A stretch of DNA of 64,000 bases. It comes from Halomonas getboli. GTDB lineage: Bacteria > Pseudomonadota > Gammaproteobacteria > Pseudomonadales > Halomonadaceae. The translations under genes were made by a program, and so were the position numbers. The notes beneath the pieces were generated by a model. The model did not search any database. It worked only from the letters and a program-made list of their open reading frames with translations, and had not been told where the DNA came from. Below are positions 41,275 through 49,706 of this stretch, one piece after another. The DNA is taken from NCBI RefSeq assembly GCF_023094245.1, contig NZ_JALMEW010000004.1, forward strand, positions 353,453 through 417,452, in the 5' to 3' direction. Within the stretch, counting starts at the first letter, position 1; the number at the start of each line of letters is the position of its first letter.

Positions 41275-41817
41275 TCAGTGGATCTCGATGCGTGACACCT
41301 GCCAGACCGAGCGGAAGCGGATCGTCTCGTTGAGCAGCTCGGGCCGCTCATCGAAGGGATAGAGCACGAACAGCGGGCCGAAGCGACGAATCGGCATGGC
41401 CTTGCCGTTGCGCTTCATCGCCAGGATGACGCCGTAGCGACGGAAGTCGCTGACCGGCACCTCGGCCTCGAAGCCGTTGAGCGCGACCACGCGGGCCTGA
41501 TCGCCATGCGCGTCCACCGCCTCGAGGATCGCCTCGCCCAGCGGTCCCCGGTAGCGTCCGACATCCTCATGCCAGGGCGTATGCGTTTCGATGGTGCGGC
41601 CCGGCAGCGCCTCGAGCATGGCGCGATCGAAGCGCGCCACGCCATCGCCGTTGGTGCGCGAGATATCGCCGCTGACGGTCAGCAGCACGGGACCCTCGGG
41701 TGGCGCCAGCAGCGGCGTGTCGGGGGAAGAAGAAGCGAAATCGGCCGATGCCGCCTGGACGGCGCTCGTCCAGCACAGCAGGGCCAGCATCAGCGGCAGG
41801 AGGCGACGGATGCGCAT
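41275..41817 (-). CDS. Exported SUOX/molybdopterin-fold sensor partner protein
   Basis: 180 aa with a signal peptide ([20 protein letters not shown], about residues 5-25). The mature part resembles the oxidoreductase molybdopterin-binding fold in reduced form: [51 protein letters not shown] and [14 protein letters not shown]. The Cys that ligates molybdenum in true SUOX enzymes is not seen, so catalysis is doubtful. It lies 17 bases upstream of the hybrid kinase with a periplasmic sensor, so it may deliver a signal to it. An upstream in-frame extension to 41967 is rejected because the signal peptide starts at 41817. Confidence 0.7.
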   Translation of the reverse strand: MRIRRLLPLMLALLCWTSAVQAASADFASSSPDTPLLAPPEGPVLLTVSGDISRTNGDGVARFDRAMLEALPGRTIETHTPWHEDVGRYRGPLGEAILEAVDAHGDQARVVALNGFEAEVPVSDFRRYGVILAMKRNGKAMPIRRFGPLFVLYPFDERPELLNETIRFRSVWQVSRIEIH

Positions 41818-41902
41818 ATCGTGGCTCCGGGGGTAGCAGTCTCGGCGCCAAGAGTACGCGAATCCGATGACAGGGTCAGGTACGGGGTTAACCGCCGCCG
41901 AC

Positions 41903-42718
41903 TCAGCCGCCCTCTTCGGTATCGCGCTCGATCCGCACCAGGTCCTCGTAGGCGTGCCAGCTGGCATGGCCGAGCACCGGCAGGACCAGCGCCAGGCCGA
42001 TATAGAAGGTCGCCATCCCGATCAGCACGCCGCCGGTGATGATGGCGGCCCACAGCATCATCGGGCGCAGGTTGCGGGCCACCGCTCGCAGGCTGGCTTC
42101 GATGCCTTCCATGAAGGTCAGGTCCTGGTCCATCAGGGTGGGGATGGCCACCACGCTGATGGCGAAGGCGCCGAAGGCCAGCAGCGCGCCGATCGCCGTA
42201 CCCAGCGCCAGCATGCCGAGTCCTTCCGGCGTGGTCAGCAGGGTCAGGTAGAGGGTCGCCGGATCGGGCGCGCCGAGGCCGAAGAACAGCGCGAACAGCA
42301 GCGTGGCGAAGCGGATCCAGGCGAGGAAGAAGATCATCAGCATGACGCCCATCATCGCCAGCGAGCCGACATGGCCGGCTCCGGCGCCGAAGGCGTCGCC
42401 CAGGGTCGGCTCGCGCCCGTCCTCGAGCGCGCGGCTGATGCCATAGCTGCCCACCGCCACCAGCGGGCCGAGGAACATGAAGCCCGCGATCAGCGGCAGC
42501 AGCCAGTGCCATAGCCCCAGCCGCATGGCCCCGGCGGTGACCAGCAGGCTGAGCCCGACCCAGAACATCCCATATACCAGGCTCACCGACCTGGCGCGGC
42601 GAAAGTCCTCGAAGCCCTCGACCAGCCAGGTGCGCGGCTTGTCCATGCCGACCGGTCGAATGCGGATACGCACGTGGACGTCCGGCTTGTCGTCGTGCTT
42701 CGTGGCTGCTGCACACAT
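41903..42718 (-). CDS. DUF2189 integral membrane protein
   Basis: 271 aa with about six hydrophobic segments from residue 47 on (VSLVYGMFWVGLSLLVTAGA, LLPLIAGFMFLGPLVAVGSY and others). The N-terminal 45 residues are polar, with RPVGMDKPRTWLVEGFEDFR. It matches the DUF2189 family, found in alpha- and gammaproteobacteria beside respiratory genes, with no proven function. Monocistronic as far as can be seen, ending 85 bases before the SUOX-fold start. Confidence 0.75.
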   Translation of the reverse strand: MCAAATKHDDKPDVHVRIRIRPVGMDKPRTWLVEGFEDFRRARSVSLVYGMFWVGLSLLVTAGAMRLGLWHWLLPLIAGFMFLGPLVAVGSYGISRALEDGREPTLGDAFGAGAGHVGSLAMMGVMLMIFFLAWIRFATLLFALFFGLGAPDPATLYLTLLTTPEGLGMLALGTAIGALLAFGAFAISVVAIPTLMDQDLTFMEGIEASLRAVARNLRPMMLWAAIITGGVLIGMATFYIGLALVLPVLGHASWHAYEDLVRIERDTEEGG

Positions 42719-42823
42719 GGTGACACCCCCGTTGACGCCGCTGAGTCCCGACTCATCTGGTTACTCTAGCCGCTCCCCCGCCACTGCGCCGTGATTCGGA
42801 TCATCGACGCCTCTGCGAAACGA

Positions 42824-42859
42824 CGACGCCCACGCCCCCGGGCGGGGACGTGGGCGTCG
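42824..42859 (-). terminator. Terminator after the UspA gene
   Basis: CGACGCCCACG (42824-42834) pairs with CGTGGGCGTCG (42849-42859), with an inner CCCC/GGGG extension. On the minus strand a TCGTTTCG stretch follows, 18 bases after the universal-stress stop. Confidence 0.75.
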
Positions 42860-42876
42860 CGGGCGACCCACGGGGA

Positions 42877-43305
42877 TCAGCGCACGATCATCACCGACAT
42901 CTTGCTGTGGTGCACCACGTGCTCGGCGTTGGGGCCGAGCACGTAATCGGCGAACTTGCGCTTGTTATGGGAGGCCATGACGATCAGGTCGACGTCGAGC
43001 TTCCTGGCCGCCTTGATGATCGCCTCCCACGGCGAGCCGTCGACGATCACGCTCTGCACCTGGACGTCATCCGGCACGTGCTGCTGGATGAACTCGTGCT
43101 GCGCCTTCGTCACCTCCTCGTGCGCCTTGGCGGCGAAGTCCTCGGGGAAATAGGCGCCGACCAGCGGCATGCGATAGTCCGGCATCACCGTCACCACATG
43201 CAGCGAGGCGCCGAAGCTCTTGCACAGCGCCAGCGCCGTCGGCAGCGCCTTGGACCAGGAGGCCTCTTCGTTGAGGTCCACCGGCAACAGGATCTTGCTA
43301 TACAT
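42877..43305 (-). CDS. UspA-family universal stress protein of the TRAP operon
   Basis: 142-aa single-domain universal stress protein (MYSKILLPVDLNEEASW at the N-terminus, DLIVMASHNKRKF, GPNAEHVVHHSKMSVMIV at the C-terminus). The ATP-binding glycine loop G-2x-G-9x is incomplete: HNKRKFADYVLG replaces the first Gly-rich part, so nucleotide binding is uncertain. It starts 12 bases after the fused TRAP permease stop. In Halomonas elongata the UspA protein TeaD is similarly linked to the ectoine TRAP transporter and tunes its activity. An equivalent role for this unrelated TAXI system is an inference. Confidence 0.88.
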   Translation of the reverse strand: MYSKILLPVDLNEEASWSKALPTALALCKSFGASLHVVTVMPDYRMPLVGAYFPEDFAAKAHEEVTKAQHEFIQQHVPDDVQVQSVIVDGSPWEAIIKAARKLDVDLIVMASHNKRKFADYVLGPNAEHVVHHSKMSVMIVR

Positions 43306-43317
43306 GGGTCACCTCCA

Positions 43318-45912
43318 TCAGGCAGAGACCGGCTTGGCGCCACGATCGCGCCGCCGCCGCTGCAGCATCACCACCAGGGCCAGTACCAGGAAGGCGGGAA
43401 TCCACATCCACTCCTTGGTCCAGCGATCCACCGGCGCCTGCACCTGGATGATCTCCTGGTCGAAGTCGAAGCCGAGCTTCGCCGCCTCGCTGCCGTAGGT
43501 GACCATGTCGACCATGGCCTTGCCGTCCTCGACGTTGAGCATCAGCCCCAGGTTGGTCAGGCGATCCTCGCCGGTCTCGCCCTCCGGCACCGGCAGGGTC
43601 ATGTAGGTGGTCATCGGGTCGCCGTAGGCGTCCAGGCCGCTGATCTGGATGCGCAGCGAGGATTCGGGGTCGGCATTGCCCAACGCCTCGACGAACTGCG
43701 CCGGCGGCACGTCGCGATAGGGATCGTGGATCATGTCCATCCAGAAGCCCGGGCGGAACAGCGTGAAGGCCACCAGCAGCAGCAGCAGCGATTCGTACCA
43801 GCGGCTGCGCGTGAGCATGAAGCCCTGGGTACCGGCGGCGAAGATCAGCATCGCCACCGTGGCCACCACGAACACCAGCACGCCCTGCAGCGGCGAGACG
43901 TCGATCAGCAGCAGGTCGGTATTGAAGATGAACAGGAACGGCAGCGCCGCGGTGCGCAGGCTGTAGTAGAACGCCTGGAAGCCGGTGCGCATCGGATCGC
44001 CCCCGGACACCGCCGCCGCGGCGAACGAGGCCAGCCCCACCGGCGGCGTCACGTCGGCCATGATGCCGAAGTAGAACACGAACAGGTGCACCGCGATCAG
44101 CGGCACAAGCAGCCCGTTCTGTTCGCCGAGCTGGACGATCACCGGCGCCAGCAGCGCCGACACCACGATGTAGTTGGCGGTGGTGGGCAGCCCCATGCCG
44201 AGGATCAGGCTGAGCACCGCGGTGAACAGCAGGATCAGCATCAGGTTGCCCATGGAGAGAATCTCCACCACGTCGGCCAGCACCAGGCCCACGCCGGTCT
44301 GGGACACGGCGCCGACGATGATGCCCGCCGTGGCCGTGGCGATGCCGATGCCGATCATGTTGCGGGCACCGGTGACCAGGCCGTCCCAGAGATCATGGAA
44401 GCCCTCGCGGATGTCCGCACCGAGATTGCTGCGATGGCGGAACATGGCCGTGATCGGCCGCTGGGTGATCATGATGAAGACCATGAACACCGTGGCCCAG
44501 AAGGCCGACAGCCCCGGCGACAGGCGCTCCACCATCAGACACCAGATCAGCACCACCACCGGCAGGATGTACTGCAGGCCGACCATCACCGTGGGCCGGG
44601 TCTGGGGCAGCTTGTAGACCGGCTCGTTGGGATCGTCGAGCTCCAGTTCGGGATAGCGCGAGGCCACCTTGAGCAGGCCCACGTAGACCGCCGCCAGCAC
44701 CACGGCCACCACCCAGGGGGTGGCGTCGCCGAGCACCGGCTTGAGCCAGCCCAGGCCGTAGTAGACCACCAGCGCGGTGATCATCATCAGCAACAGCCCG
44801 GCCAGGAAGCCCACCGCCTTGCGCACCAGCGGCTTGGGCGGATTGCTGCTCTCCAGGCCCTGCATGTTGGCCTTGAGCGCCTCCAGGTGGACGATATAGA
44901 CCAGCGCGATATAGGAGATCAACGCCGGCAGGAAGGCGTGCTTGATCACCTCCACGTAGGAGATGCCGACGTACTCGACCATCAGGAAGGCCGCGGCGCC
45001 CATCACCGGCGGCATGATCTGGCCGTTGACCGAGGACGCCACCTCCACGGCGCCGGCCTTCTCGGCCGAGAAGCCGACCCGCTTCATCATCGGCACGGTA
45101 AAGGTACCGGTGGTCACCACGTTGGCGATCGAGGAGCCCGAGATCAGCCCGGTCATGCCGGAGGCCACCACCGCGGCCTTGGCCGGCCCGCCCTTGTAGT
45201 GACCCAGCAGCGAGAAGGCAACCTTGATGAAGTAATTGCCGGCCCCGGCCTTGTCGAGCAGGGCGCCGAACAGCACGAACAGGAACACGAAGCTGGTCGA
45301 CACGCCCAGCGCGATGCCGAACACGCCCTGGGTGGTCAGCCACTGGTGGTTGACCAGCCCCTGCAGGCTGACGCCGCCGTGGGCGAGAATGCCCGGCATC
45401 CAGGGCCCGGCCAGGCTGTAGACCAGAAACACCAGCGCCACGATCATCAGCGGCGGCCCCAGGGCGCGGCGCGTCGCTTCGAGCAGCAGCACCAGGCCCA
45501 CGATGCCGACGATCACGTCTTGGGTGATCGGCGCCCCGGGGCGCTGGGACAGCTGCTCATAGAACATGAACATGTAGGCGCCGCAGAAGGCCGCGGCTAA
45601 GGCCAGCACCCAGTCCATCAGCGGGATGCGATCCCGCGGCGAACGCTTGAGCGCCGGATAGGCCATGTAGGCCAGGAACAGCGCGAAGGCCAGATGGATG
45701 GAACGCGCCTCGGTGGCGTTGAAGACCCCGAAGCCTAACGTGAAGGGGATCGGCGAGGCGATCCACAGCTGGAACAGCGACCATACCGCAGCCACACCCA
45801 CCAGCAGCTTGCCCGGCGTTCCGGCCGGTTTGCGCGCCCCCGAGTCGCTGGAGGCGACCATGTCCTCCAGATCGACCTCGGCGCCCGGCGCCCTTGTCTT
45901 GTCGTCAGTCAT
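43318..45912 (-). CDS. TRAP transporter fused permease (4TM/12TM, TAXI type)
   Basis: 864-aa fusion of the small and large TRAP permease subunits. About 18 to 20 membrane segments. Conserved large-subunit loops include SGMTGLISGSSIANVVTTG, ASSVNGQIMPPVMGAAAFL, ILGMGLPTTANYIV and GIMADVTPPVGLA. The last 200 residues carry a hydrophilic DUF3394-like domain (DPESSLRIQISGLDAYGD) between two membrane helices. It takes up an organic solute with sodium, partnered by the TAXI binding protein encoded just upstream. The substrate is unknown. Confidence 0.92.
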   Translation of the reverse strand: MTDDKTRAPGAEVDLEDMVASSDSGARKPAGTPGKLLVGVAAVWSLFQLWIASPIPFTLGFGVFNATEARSIHLAFALFLAYMAYPALKRSPRDRIPLMDWVLALAAAFCGAYMFMFYEQLSQRPGAPITQDVIVGIVGLVLLLEATRRALGPPLMIVALVFLVYSLAGPWMPGILAHGGVSLQGLVNHQWLTTQGVFGIALGVSTSFVFLFVLFGALLDKAGAGNYFIKVAFSLLGHYKGGPAKAAVVASGMTGLISGSSIANVVTTGTFTVPMMKRVGFSAEKAGAVEVASSVNGQIMPPVMGAAAFLMVEYVGISYVEVIKHAFLPALISYIALVYIVHLEALKANMQGLESSNPPKPLVRKAVGFLAGLLLMMITALVVYYGLGWLKPVLGDATPWVVAVVLAAVYVGLLKVASRYPELELDDPNEPVYKLPQTRPTVMVGLQYILPVVVLIWCLMVERLSPGLSAFWATVFMVFIMITQRPITAMFRHRSNLGADIREGFHDLWDGLVTGARNMIGIGIATATAGIIVGAVSQTGVGLVLADVVEILSMGNLMLILLFTAVLSLILGMGLPTTANYIVVSALLAPVIVQLGEQNGLLVPLIAVHLFVFYFGIMADVTPPVGLASFAAAAVSGGDPMRTGFQAFYYSLRTAALPFLFIFNTDLLLIDVSPLQGVLVFVVATVAMLIFAAGTQGFMLTRSRWYESLLLLLVAFTLFRPGFWMDMIHDPYRDVPPAQFVEALGNADPESSLRIQISGLDAYGDPMTTYMTLPVPEGETGEDRLTNLGLMLNVEDGKAMVDMVTYGSEAAKLGFDFDQEIIQVQAPVDRWTKEWMWIPAFLVLALVVMLQRRRRDRGAKPVSA

Positions 45913-45995
45913 AAGCGTGCCCTGATTGGTGACGGTGACACATGAAGTGCACGACGATCTCTTGCTTGCTCACTTCTGCCTCTTACAAACGCAAA

Positions 45996-46020
45996 GCGCG
46001 GCCCTCGGCGAGGGCCGCGC
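45996..46020 (-). other. Intercistronic hairpin between TAXI binding protein and permease
   Basis: GCGCGGCCCT (45996-46005) pairs perfectly with AGGGCCGCGC (46011-46020). On the minus strand TTTGCGTTTG follows. A partial terminator here would give more binding protein than permease, the usual need for such systems. Confidence 0.7.
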
Positions 46021-46056
46021 ATCCTTTGGCGAATAACGCTTGTCAGCGGCTGGCAA

Positions 46057-47037
46057 TCACTCGATCCAGCCCTGTTCGCGGTAGTAGCGCGCGGCCCCTT
46101 CATGCAGCGGCGCCGACAGCCCCTGGGTGACCATCTCCTGCGGATCCAGGTTGGCGAAGGCCGGATGCAGCTGCTTGAAGCGATCGAAGTTGTCGAAGAT
46201 CGCCTTGACGGTCTGGTAGACCACTTCATCGCTGGTGTCGGAATCGGTCACGAAGGTGGCCGCCACGCCGAAGGTCTCGACGTCGTCCGGGTTGCCCTTG
46301 TAGAGGCCACCCGGGATCACCGACTTGGAGTAGTAGGGATATTCGTCGACGATGCCCTGGATGTCCTCGTCGTTGAGCGGGATCAGCCGGGAATCGACGG
46401 TGGTGGTGGCTTCCTGGATGGCACCGTTGGGGTGGCCGACCACGTAGGCCATGGCATCGATGTTGTTGTCGGCCAGGGCGGAGGCCATCTCGGCGGCGTC
46501 GAGCTGGGAGGCCAGCGAGAAGGAATCCTCGGTCCAGCCCTTGGCGTCCATCACCACTTCCATGGTGTTGCGCTGGCCGGAGCCCGGGTTGCCGATGTTG
46601 ACGCGCTTGCCTTCCAGGTCGTCGAGGGTCTCGATGCCGGAGTCGGCGCGGGCCAGGATGGTCAGCGGCTCGCCGTGCACGCGGAAGATGGCGCGCAGCT
46701 TGTCATAGGGCTCGCCGTCGAAGTTCCCGGTGCCGTTGTAGGCCTGGTACTGCACGTCGGACTGCACCACGCCCATGTCCAGCTCACCGGACTTGATGCC
46801 GTTGATGTTGGCCACGGAGCCGCCGGTGGAGGGTGCGTTGCACTTGATGTTGGCGTCTTCGAGGCGGTTGACCAGGCGGCAGACGGACTGGCCGACCACA
46901 TAGTACACGCCGGTCTGACCGCCGGTGCCGATGGTGATGAACTGTTCCTCATCCTGAGCCATGGCCGGCGAGGCGAACATGGCGGCACTCAGCAGCGCGC
47001 CGGAGAAGACGGCAGAAGAGAAAGCATGGCGTTTCAT
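46057..47037 (-). CDS. TAXI-family TRAP solute-binding protein
   Basis: 326-aa periplasmic receptor with a signal peptide (SGALLSAAMFASPAMA, cleaved near residue 28). Mature start FITIGTGGQTGVYYVVGQSVC carries the TAXI signature, followed by CNAPSTGGSVANI, ELDMGVVQSDVQY and GKRVNIGNPGSGQRN. Close members bind glutamate-type or other organic acids, but no ligand can be named. ATG 47037 begins the signal peptide. First gene of a three-gene operon with the fused permease and UspA. Confidence 0.9.
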   Translation of the reverse strand: MKRHAFSSAVFSGALLSAAMFASPAMAQDEEQFITIGTGGQTGVYYVVGQSVCRLVNRLEDANIKCNAPSTGGSVANINGIKSGELDMGVVQSDVQYQAYNGTGNFDGEPYDKLRAIFRVHGEPLTILARADSGIETLDDLEGKRVNIGNPGSGQRNTMEVVMDAKGWTEDSFSLASQLDAAEMASALADNNIDAMAYVVGHPNGAIQEATTTVDSRLIPLNDEDIQGIVDEYPYYSKSVIPGGLYKGNPDDVETFGVAATFVTDSDTSDEVVYQTVKAIFDNFDRFKQLHPAFANLDPQEMVTQGLSAPLHEGAARYYREQGWIE

Positions 47038-47319
47038 TGACGCACCTCTTTGACGTTGTTGGGTAAGGCTTTTGATCGCGGGCCGCATCCTGGACCAGCG
47101 CGATCGTATCGACAAGCTCTACTTTAGCGAAAAAACGCCTGTCAGATGATATTTATTGCCTCAACCCCAGTGTAGATGCCGTCAACGCTTGGGGCTCGGC
47201 GTCGCTGTCAACGCCGCATCGTCAAGGCCGTCGAACGGCCGGCGCCGCTCGTCGCCGGCTTGCCAGCCGGCCGAGGCGGACGCCAGACTGGAAGGGAGCC
47301 TGCCGAGGAGGATTGCGAC

Positions 47320-47850
47320 ATGAACGCCAGCGCGTCACGCATCGAGTGCTGCCAGGGCGACATCGCCCGCCAGGACGACGTCGAGGCGGTGGTCAACGCT
47401 GCCAACGCCCGGCTGGTGAGCGGCGGCGGGGTGGCCGGCGCCCTGCACCGCGCCGCCGGCCCCGAGCTCGCCGAGGCCTGCGCGCCGCTGGCGCCGATTC
47501 ATCCCGGCGAGGCCGTGATCACCGACGCCTTCGGCCTGCCCAACCGCTACGTCATCCACTGCCTGGGGCCGGTCTACGGCGTCGACGAGCCCTCCGACAC
47601 GCTGCTCGCCGATGGCTATCGCAACGCCCTGGAACTGGCCCAGCGGCACGACATCACGAGCCTCGCCTTCCCGGCGCTGTCCACCGGCGCCTTCGGCTAT
47701 CCGGCCGCCGAGGCCGCGCGCATCGCCCTGTCCACCGTGCTGACCGTCCTGCCGCACTGCCCGGCGGTCAGGCGGGTGCGCTTCGTGCTGTTCGACGCCG
47801 CCAGCGCCGACCTGCATCAACGCACCCTCGAGGCCCTGGCCGACGACTGA
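47320..47850 (+). CDS. Macro-domain protein, O-acetyl-ADP-ribose deacetylase type
   Basis: 176-aa single macro domain. The ADP-ribose-binding loops are VVNAANARLVSGGGVAGALH and ALSTGAFGYPAAEAA, with the conserved Asn and Asp placed as in YmdB (DIARQDDVEAVVNAANA). YmdB removes the acetyl group of O-acetyl-ADP-ribose and can reverse ADP-ribosylation. GAGGAGG precedes ATG 47320. It is divergent from the TAXI operon, and its stop is one base from the stop of the converging TRAP large permease. Confidence 0.9.
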   Translation: MNASASRIECCQGDIARQDDVEAVVNAANARLVSGGGVAGALHRAAGPELAEACAPLAPIHPGEAVITDAFGLPNRYVIHCLGPVYGVDEPSDTLLADGYRNALELAQRHDITSLAFPALSTGAFGYPAAEAARIALSTVLTVLPHCPAVRRVRFVLFDAASADLHQRTLEALADD

Positions 47851-47851
47851 C

Positions 47852-49147
47852 TCAGAGGTTGTAGCCCAGCAGCCCCGGCAGCCACAGGGCGAGCCCCGGG
47901 AAGATCACCACCAGCCCCAGGGCGCAGGCCATGGCGGCCACGAACACCAGCGCCCAGCCCACGGTCTGCTCCAGCCGCACCCGCGCCACCTCGGTGGTGA
48001 CCATCAGGTTGACCGCCACCGGCGGCGTGAACTGGCCGATGGCGATGTTCATCGCCAGCAGGATACCGAACCACACCGGGTTCCAGCCGAAGTGCTGCAT
48101 CACCGGCACCAGGATCGGCATCATGATCAGATAGATCGAGATGGCGTCCAGCAGCATGCCGGCCACCAGCACCGCCAGCATGATCAGCACCAGCAGCAGG
48201 GTGCCGTTGTCCGACAGCCCGATCACCCACTCCGCCAGGTGGCGGAAGGTGCCCAGCATGGTGCCGGCCCAGGCGAAGATGCCGGCCAGGGCGATGATCA
48301 GCATCACCACCCCGGAAATCACCGCGGCCTCGCCGAGCAGTTGCCAGAGGTCGCGCCAGCCGAGCTCGCGGGTCAGCCACAGGCCCACCACCACGCCGTA
48401 GGCCACCGCCACCACCGCCGCCTCGGTGGGAGTGAACAGCCCAGAGCGCAGCCCGCCGAGAATCAGCACCGGGGCGAACAGCGCCGGGATCGCCTGGCGG
48501 AAGCTCTCGCCGAGCGGCGGGCGCGCCACCTCGCCGGGCGCCTCCCAGCCGTTACGCTGCGACAGCCACCAGGCCGGCACCAGCAGCGCCGCCCCGGCCA
48601 GCAGGCCCGGAAACAGCCCGGCAGCAAACAGTGCGCGCAGGTCCACCCCCGGCACCACGATGGAATACAGAATCAGCGCCACCGAGGGCGGAATCAGGAT
48701 CGCCGTGGAGGCCGAGGCCGCGATCAGCGTCGCCGAAAAGGGCTTCGGGTAGCCGGCCCGGGTCATGCTCGGCAGCATCACCATGGCCACGGCGGCGGCA
48801 TCGGCCGGGCCGGAGCCGCTCATGCCGCCCATGATCATGCACACCAGCACCGCCACCAGCGCCAGGCCGCCGTGGCGCGGGCCGATCAGCGCCTGGGCGA
48901 AGCGCACCAGGCGCGCCGCCACCCCCGCGCGCTCGAAGATCAGCCCGGTGAGGATGAACAGCGGAATGGCGATCAGCGGGTACTTGGCGACGCTGTTGTA
49001 GGTGTTGGTGCCCAGCGTGGCCAGCATCGACGGCGACAGCCCGGCGACGATGCCCACCGCCCCGGACAAGCCCAGCGAGAAGGCCACCGGCACGCCGGCG
49101 ATCAGCAGGCCGGCGAAGGCCAGCAGCATCCACAGATCAGGACTCAT
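47852..49147 (-). CDS. TRAP transporter large permease, DctM family
   Basis: 431-aa permease with about twelve membrane segments. Hallmarks are PLFILTGLIFERAGVAARLV, MSGSGPADAAAVAMVMLPSM, TAILIPPSVALILYSIV, GLRSGLFTPTEAAVVAV and NIAIGQFTPPVAVNLMV. Typical of the DctP-type TRAP group for C4-dicarboxylates, sugar acids and related compounds. Its start overlaps the small-subunit end by 11 bases (49137-49147). Last gene of the operon. Confidence 0.93.
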   Translation of the reverse strand: MSPDLWMLLAFAGLLIAGVPVAFSLGLSGAVGIVAGLSPSMLATLGTNTYNSVAKYPLIAIPLFILTGLIFERAGVAARLVRFAQALIGPRHGGLALVAVLVCMIMGGMSGSGPADAAAVAMVMLPSMTRAGYPKPFSATLIAASASTAILIPPSVALILYSIVVPGVDLRALFAAGLFPGLLAGAALLVPAWWLSQRNGWEAPGEVARPPLGESFRQAIPALFAPVLILGGLRSGLFTPTEAAVVAVAYGVVVGLWLTRELGWRDLWQLLGEAAVISGVVMLIIALAGIFAWAGTMLGTFRHLAEWVIGLSDNGTLLLVLIMLAVLVAGMLLDAISIYLIMMPILVPVMQHFGWNPVWFGILLAMNIAIGQFTPPVAVNLMVTTEVARVRLEQTVGWALVFVAAMACALGLVVIFPGLALWLPGLLGYNL

Positions 49148-49613
49148 CGTCGAGCCCTCCGCGCAGGCGGTCGAGGGTCTGCTGGCACTGGCGCCACAGC
49201 ATCAGCCCGGCCAGCAGCGGCAGCCACACCAGGTACCACCACTGGGGCAGCCCCAGCCCCGGCGACAGGGTCTCCCAGCGGTATTCCTGCCACGCCGTCT
49301 TGGCGCCGAACCAGGCCACCAGCCCCAGCACGACAAGGCCGCACAGGCCCTGGAACAGGATCAGCGCGCGGCGCGGCCCCGGCGGCAGGGCGCGCTCCAG
49401 CAGGCCGATGCGGATGTGGCGATGGCGGCGCAGCGCCACCGAGGCGCCGGCGAAGGTCAGCAGCACCAGCAGGAACACCGAGAACTCCTCGGTGAAGGCG
49501 AAGGAGGCGTCGGTGACGTAGCGCACCACCACGTTGGCCAGGCTGATCAGGCCGATGATCAGGATGGCCAGGGTCGCGAGCACGCGCTCGAGTCTTGCAT
49601 CGGGACGTTTCAT
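49137..49613 (-). CDS. TRAP transporter small permease, DctQ family
   Basis: 158 aa with four membrane segments (VLATLAILIIGLISLANVVV, FSVFLLVLLTFAGASVAL and two more) and the family motif FTEEFSVFLLV followed by RRHRHIRIGLL. Partner of the large subunit and the receptor at 49.7-50.7 kb. The receptor ends 93 bases upstream and a strong hairpin lies in that gap. Confidence 0.9.
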   Translation of the reverse strand: MKRPDARLERVLATLAILIIGLISLANVVVRYVTDASFAFTEEFSVFLLVLLTFAGASVALRRHRHIRIGLLERALPPGPRRALILFQGLCGLVVLGLVAWFGAKTAWQEYRWETLSPGLGLPQWWYLVWLPLLAGLMLWRQCQQTLDRLRGGLDDES

Positions 49614-49656
49614 GGCAGGGGTTCTTGACGACGATTCTTGGCGGAGGGGAACACAC

Positions 49657-49686
49657 GACGTCGCCCGGCCGGGGCCGGGCGACGTC
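49657..49686 (-). other. Strong hairpin between TRAP receptor and small permease
   Basis: GACGTCGCCCGGCC (49657-49670) and GGCCGGGCGACGTC (49673-49686) are perfectly complementary (14 pairs, about 13 when allowing a loop). No T run on the minus strand. Likely an RNA-stability or partial-stop element favouring receptor production, as in the TAXI operon. Confidence 0.65.
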
Positions 49687-49706
49687 TCACGGAGTCGGCG
49701 CGCGCC

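Noticed and set aside
42850..45600. A 916-codon open frame on the plus strand opposite the TAXI permease
   Set aside because: His/Gln/Arg/Gly-rich translation with no domain pattern, fully opposite a well-recognised transporter. It is the usual open shadow in high-GC DNA.
42877..47037. Identity with the ectoine transporter TeaABCD
   Set aside because: TeaABC is a DctP-type system with separate small and large permeases. Here the permease is fused and the receptor is of the TAXI family.
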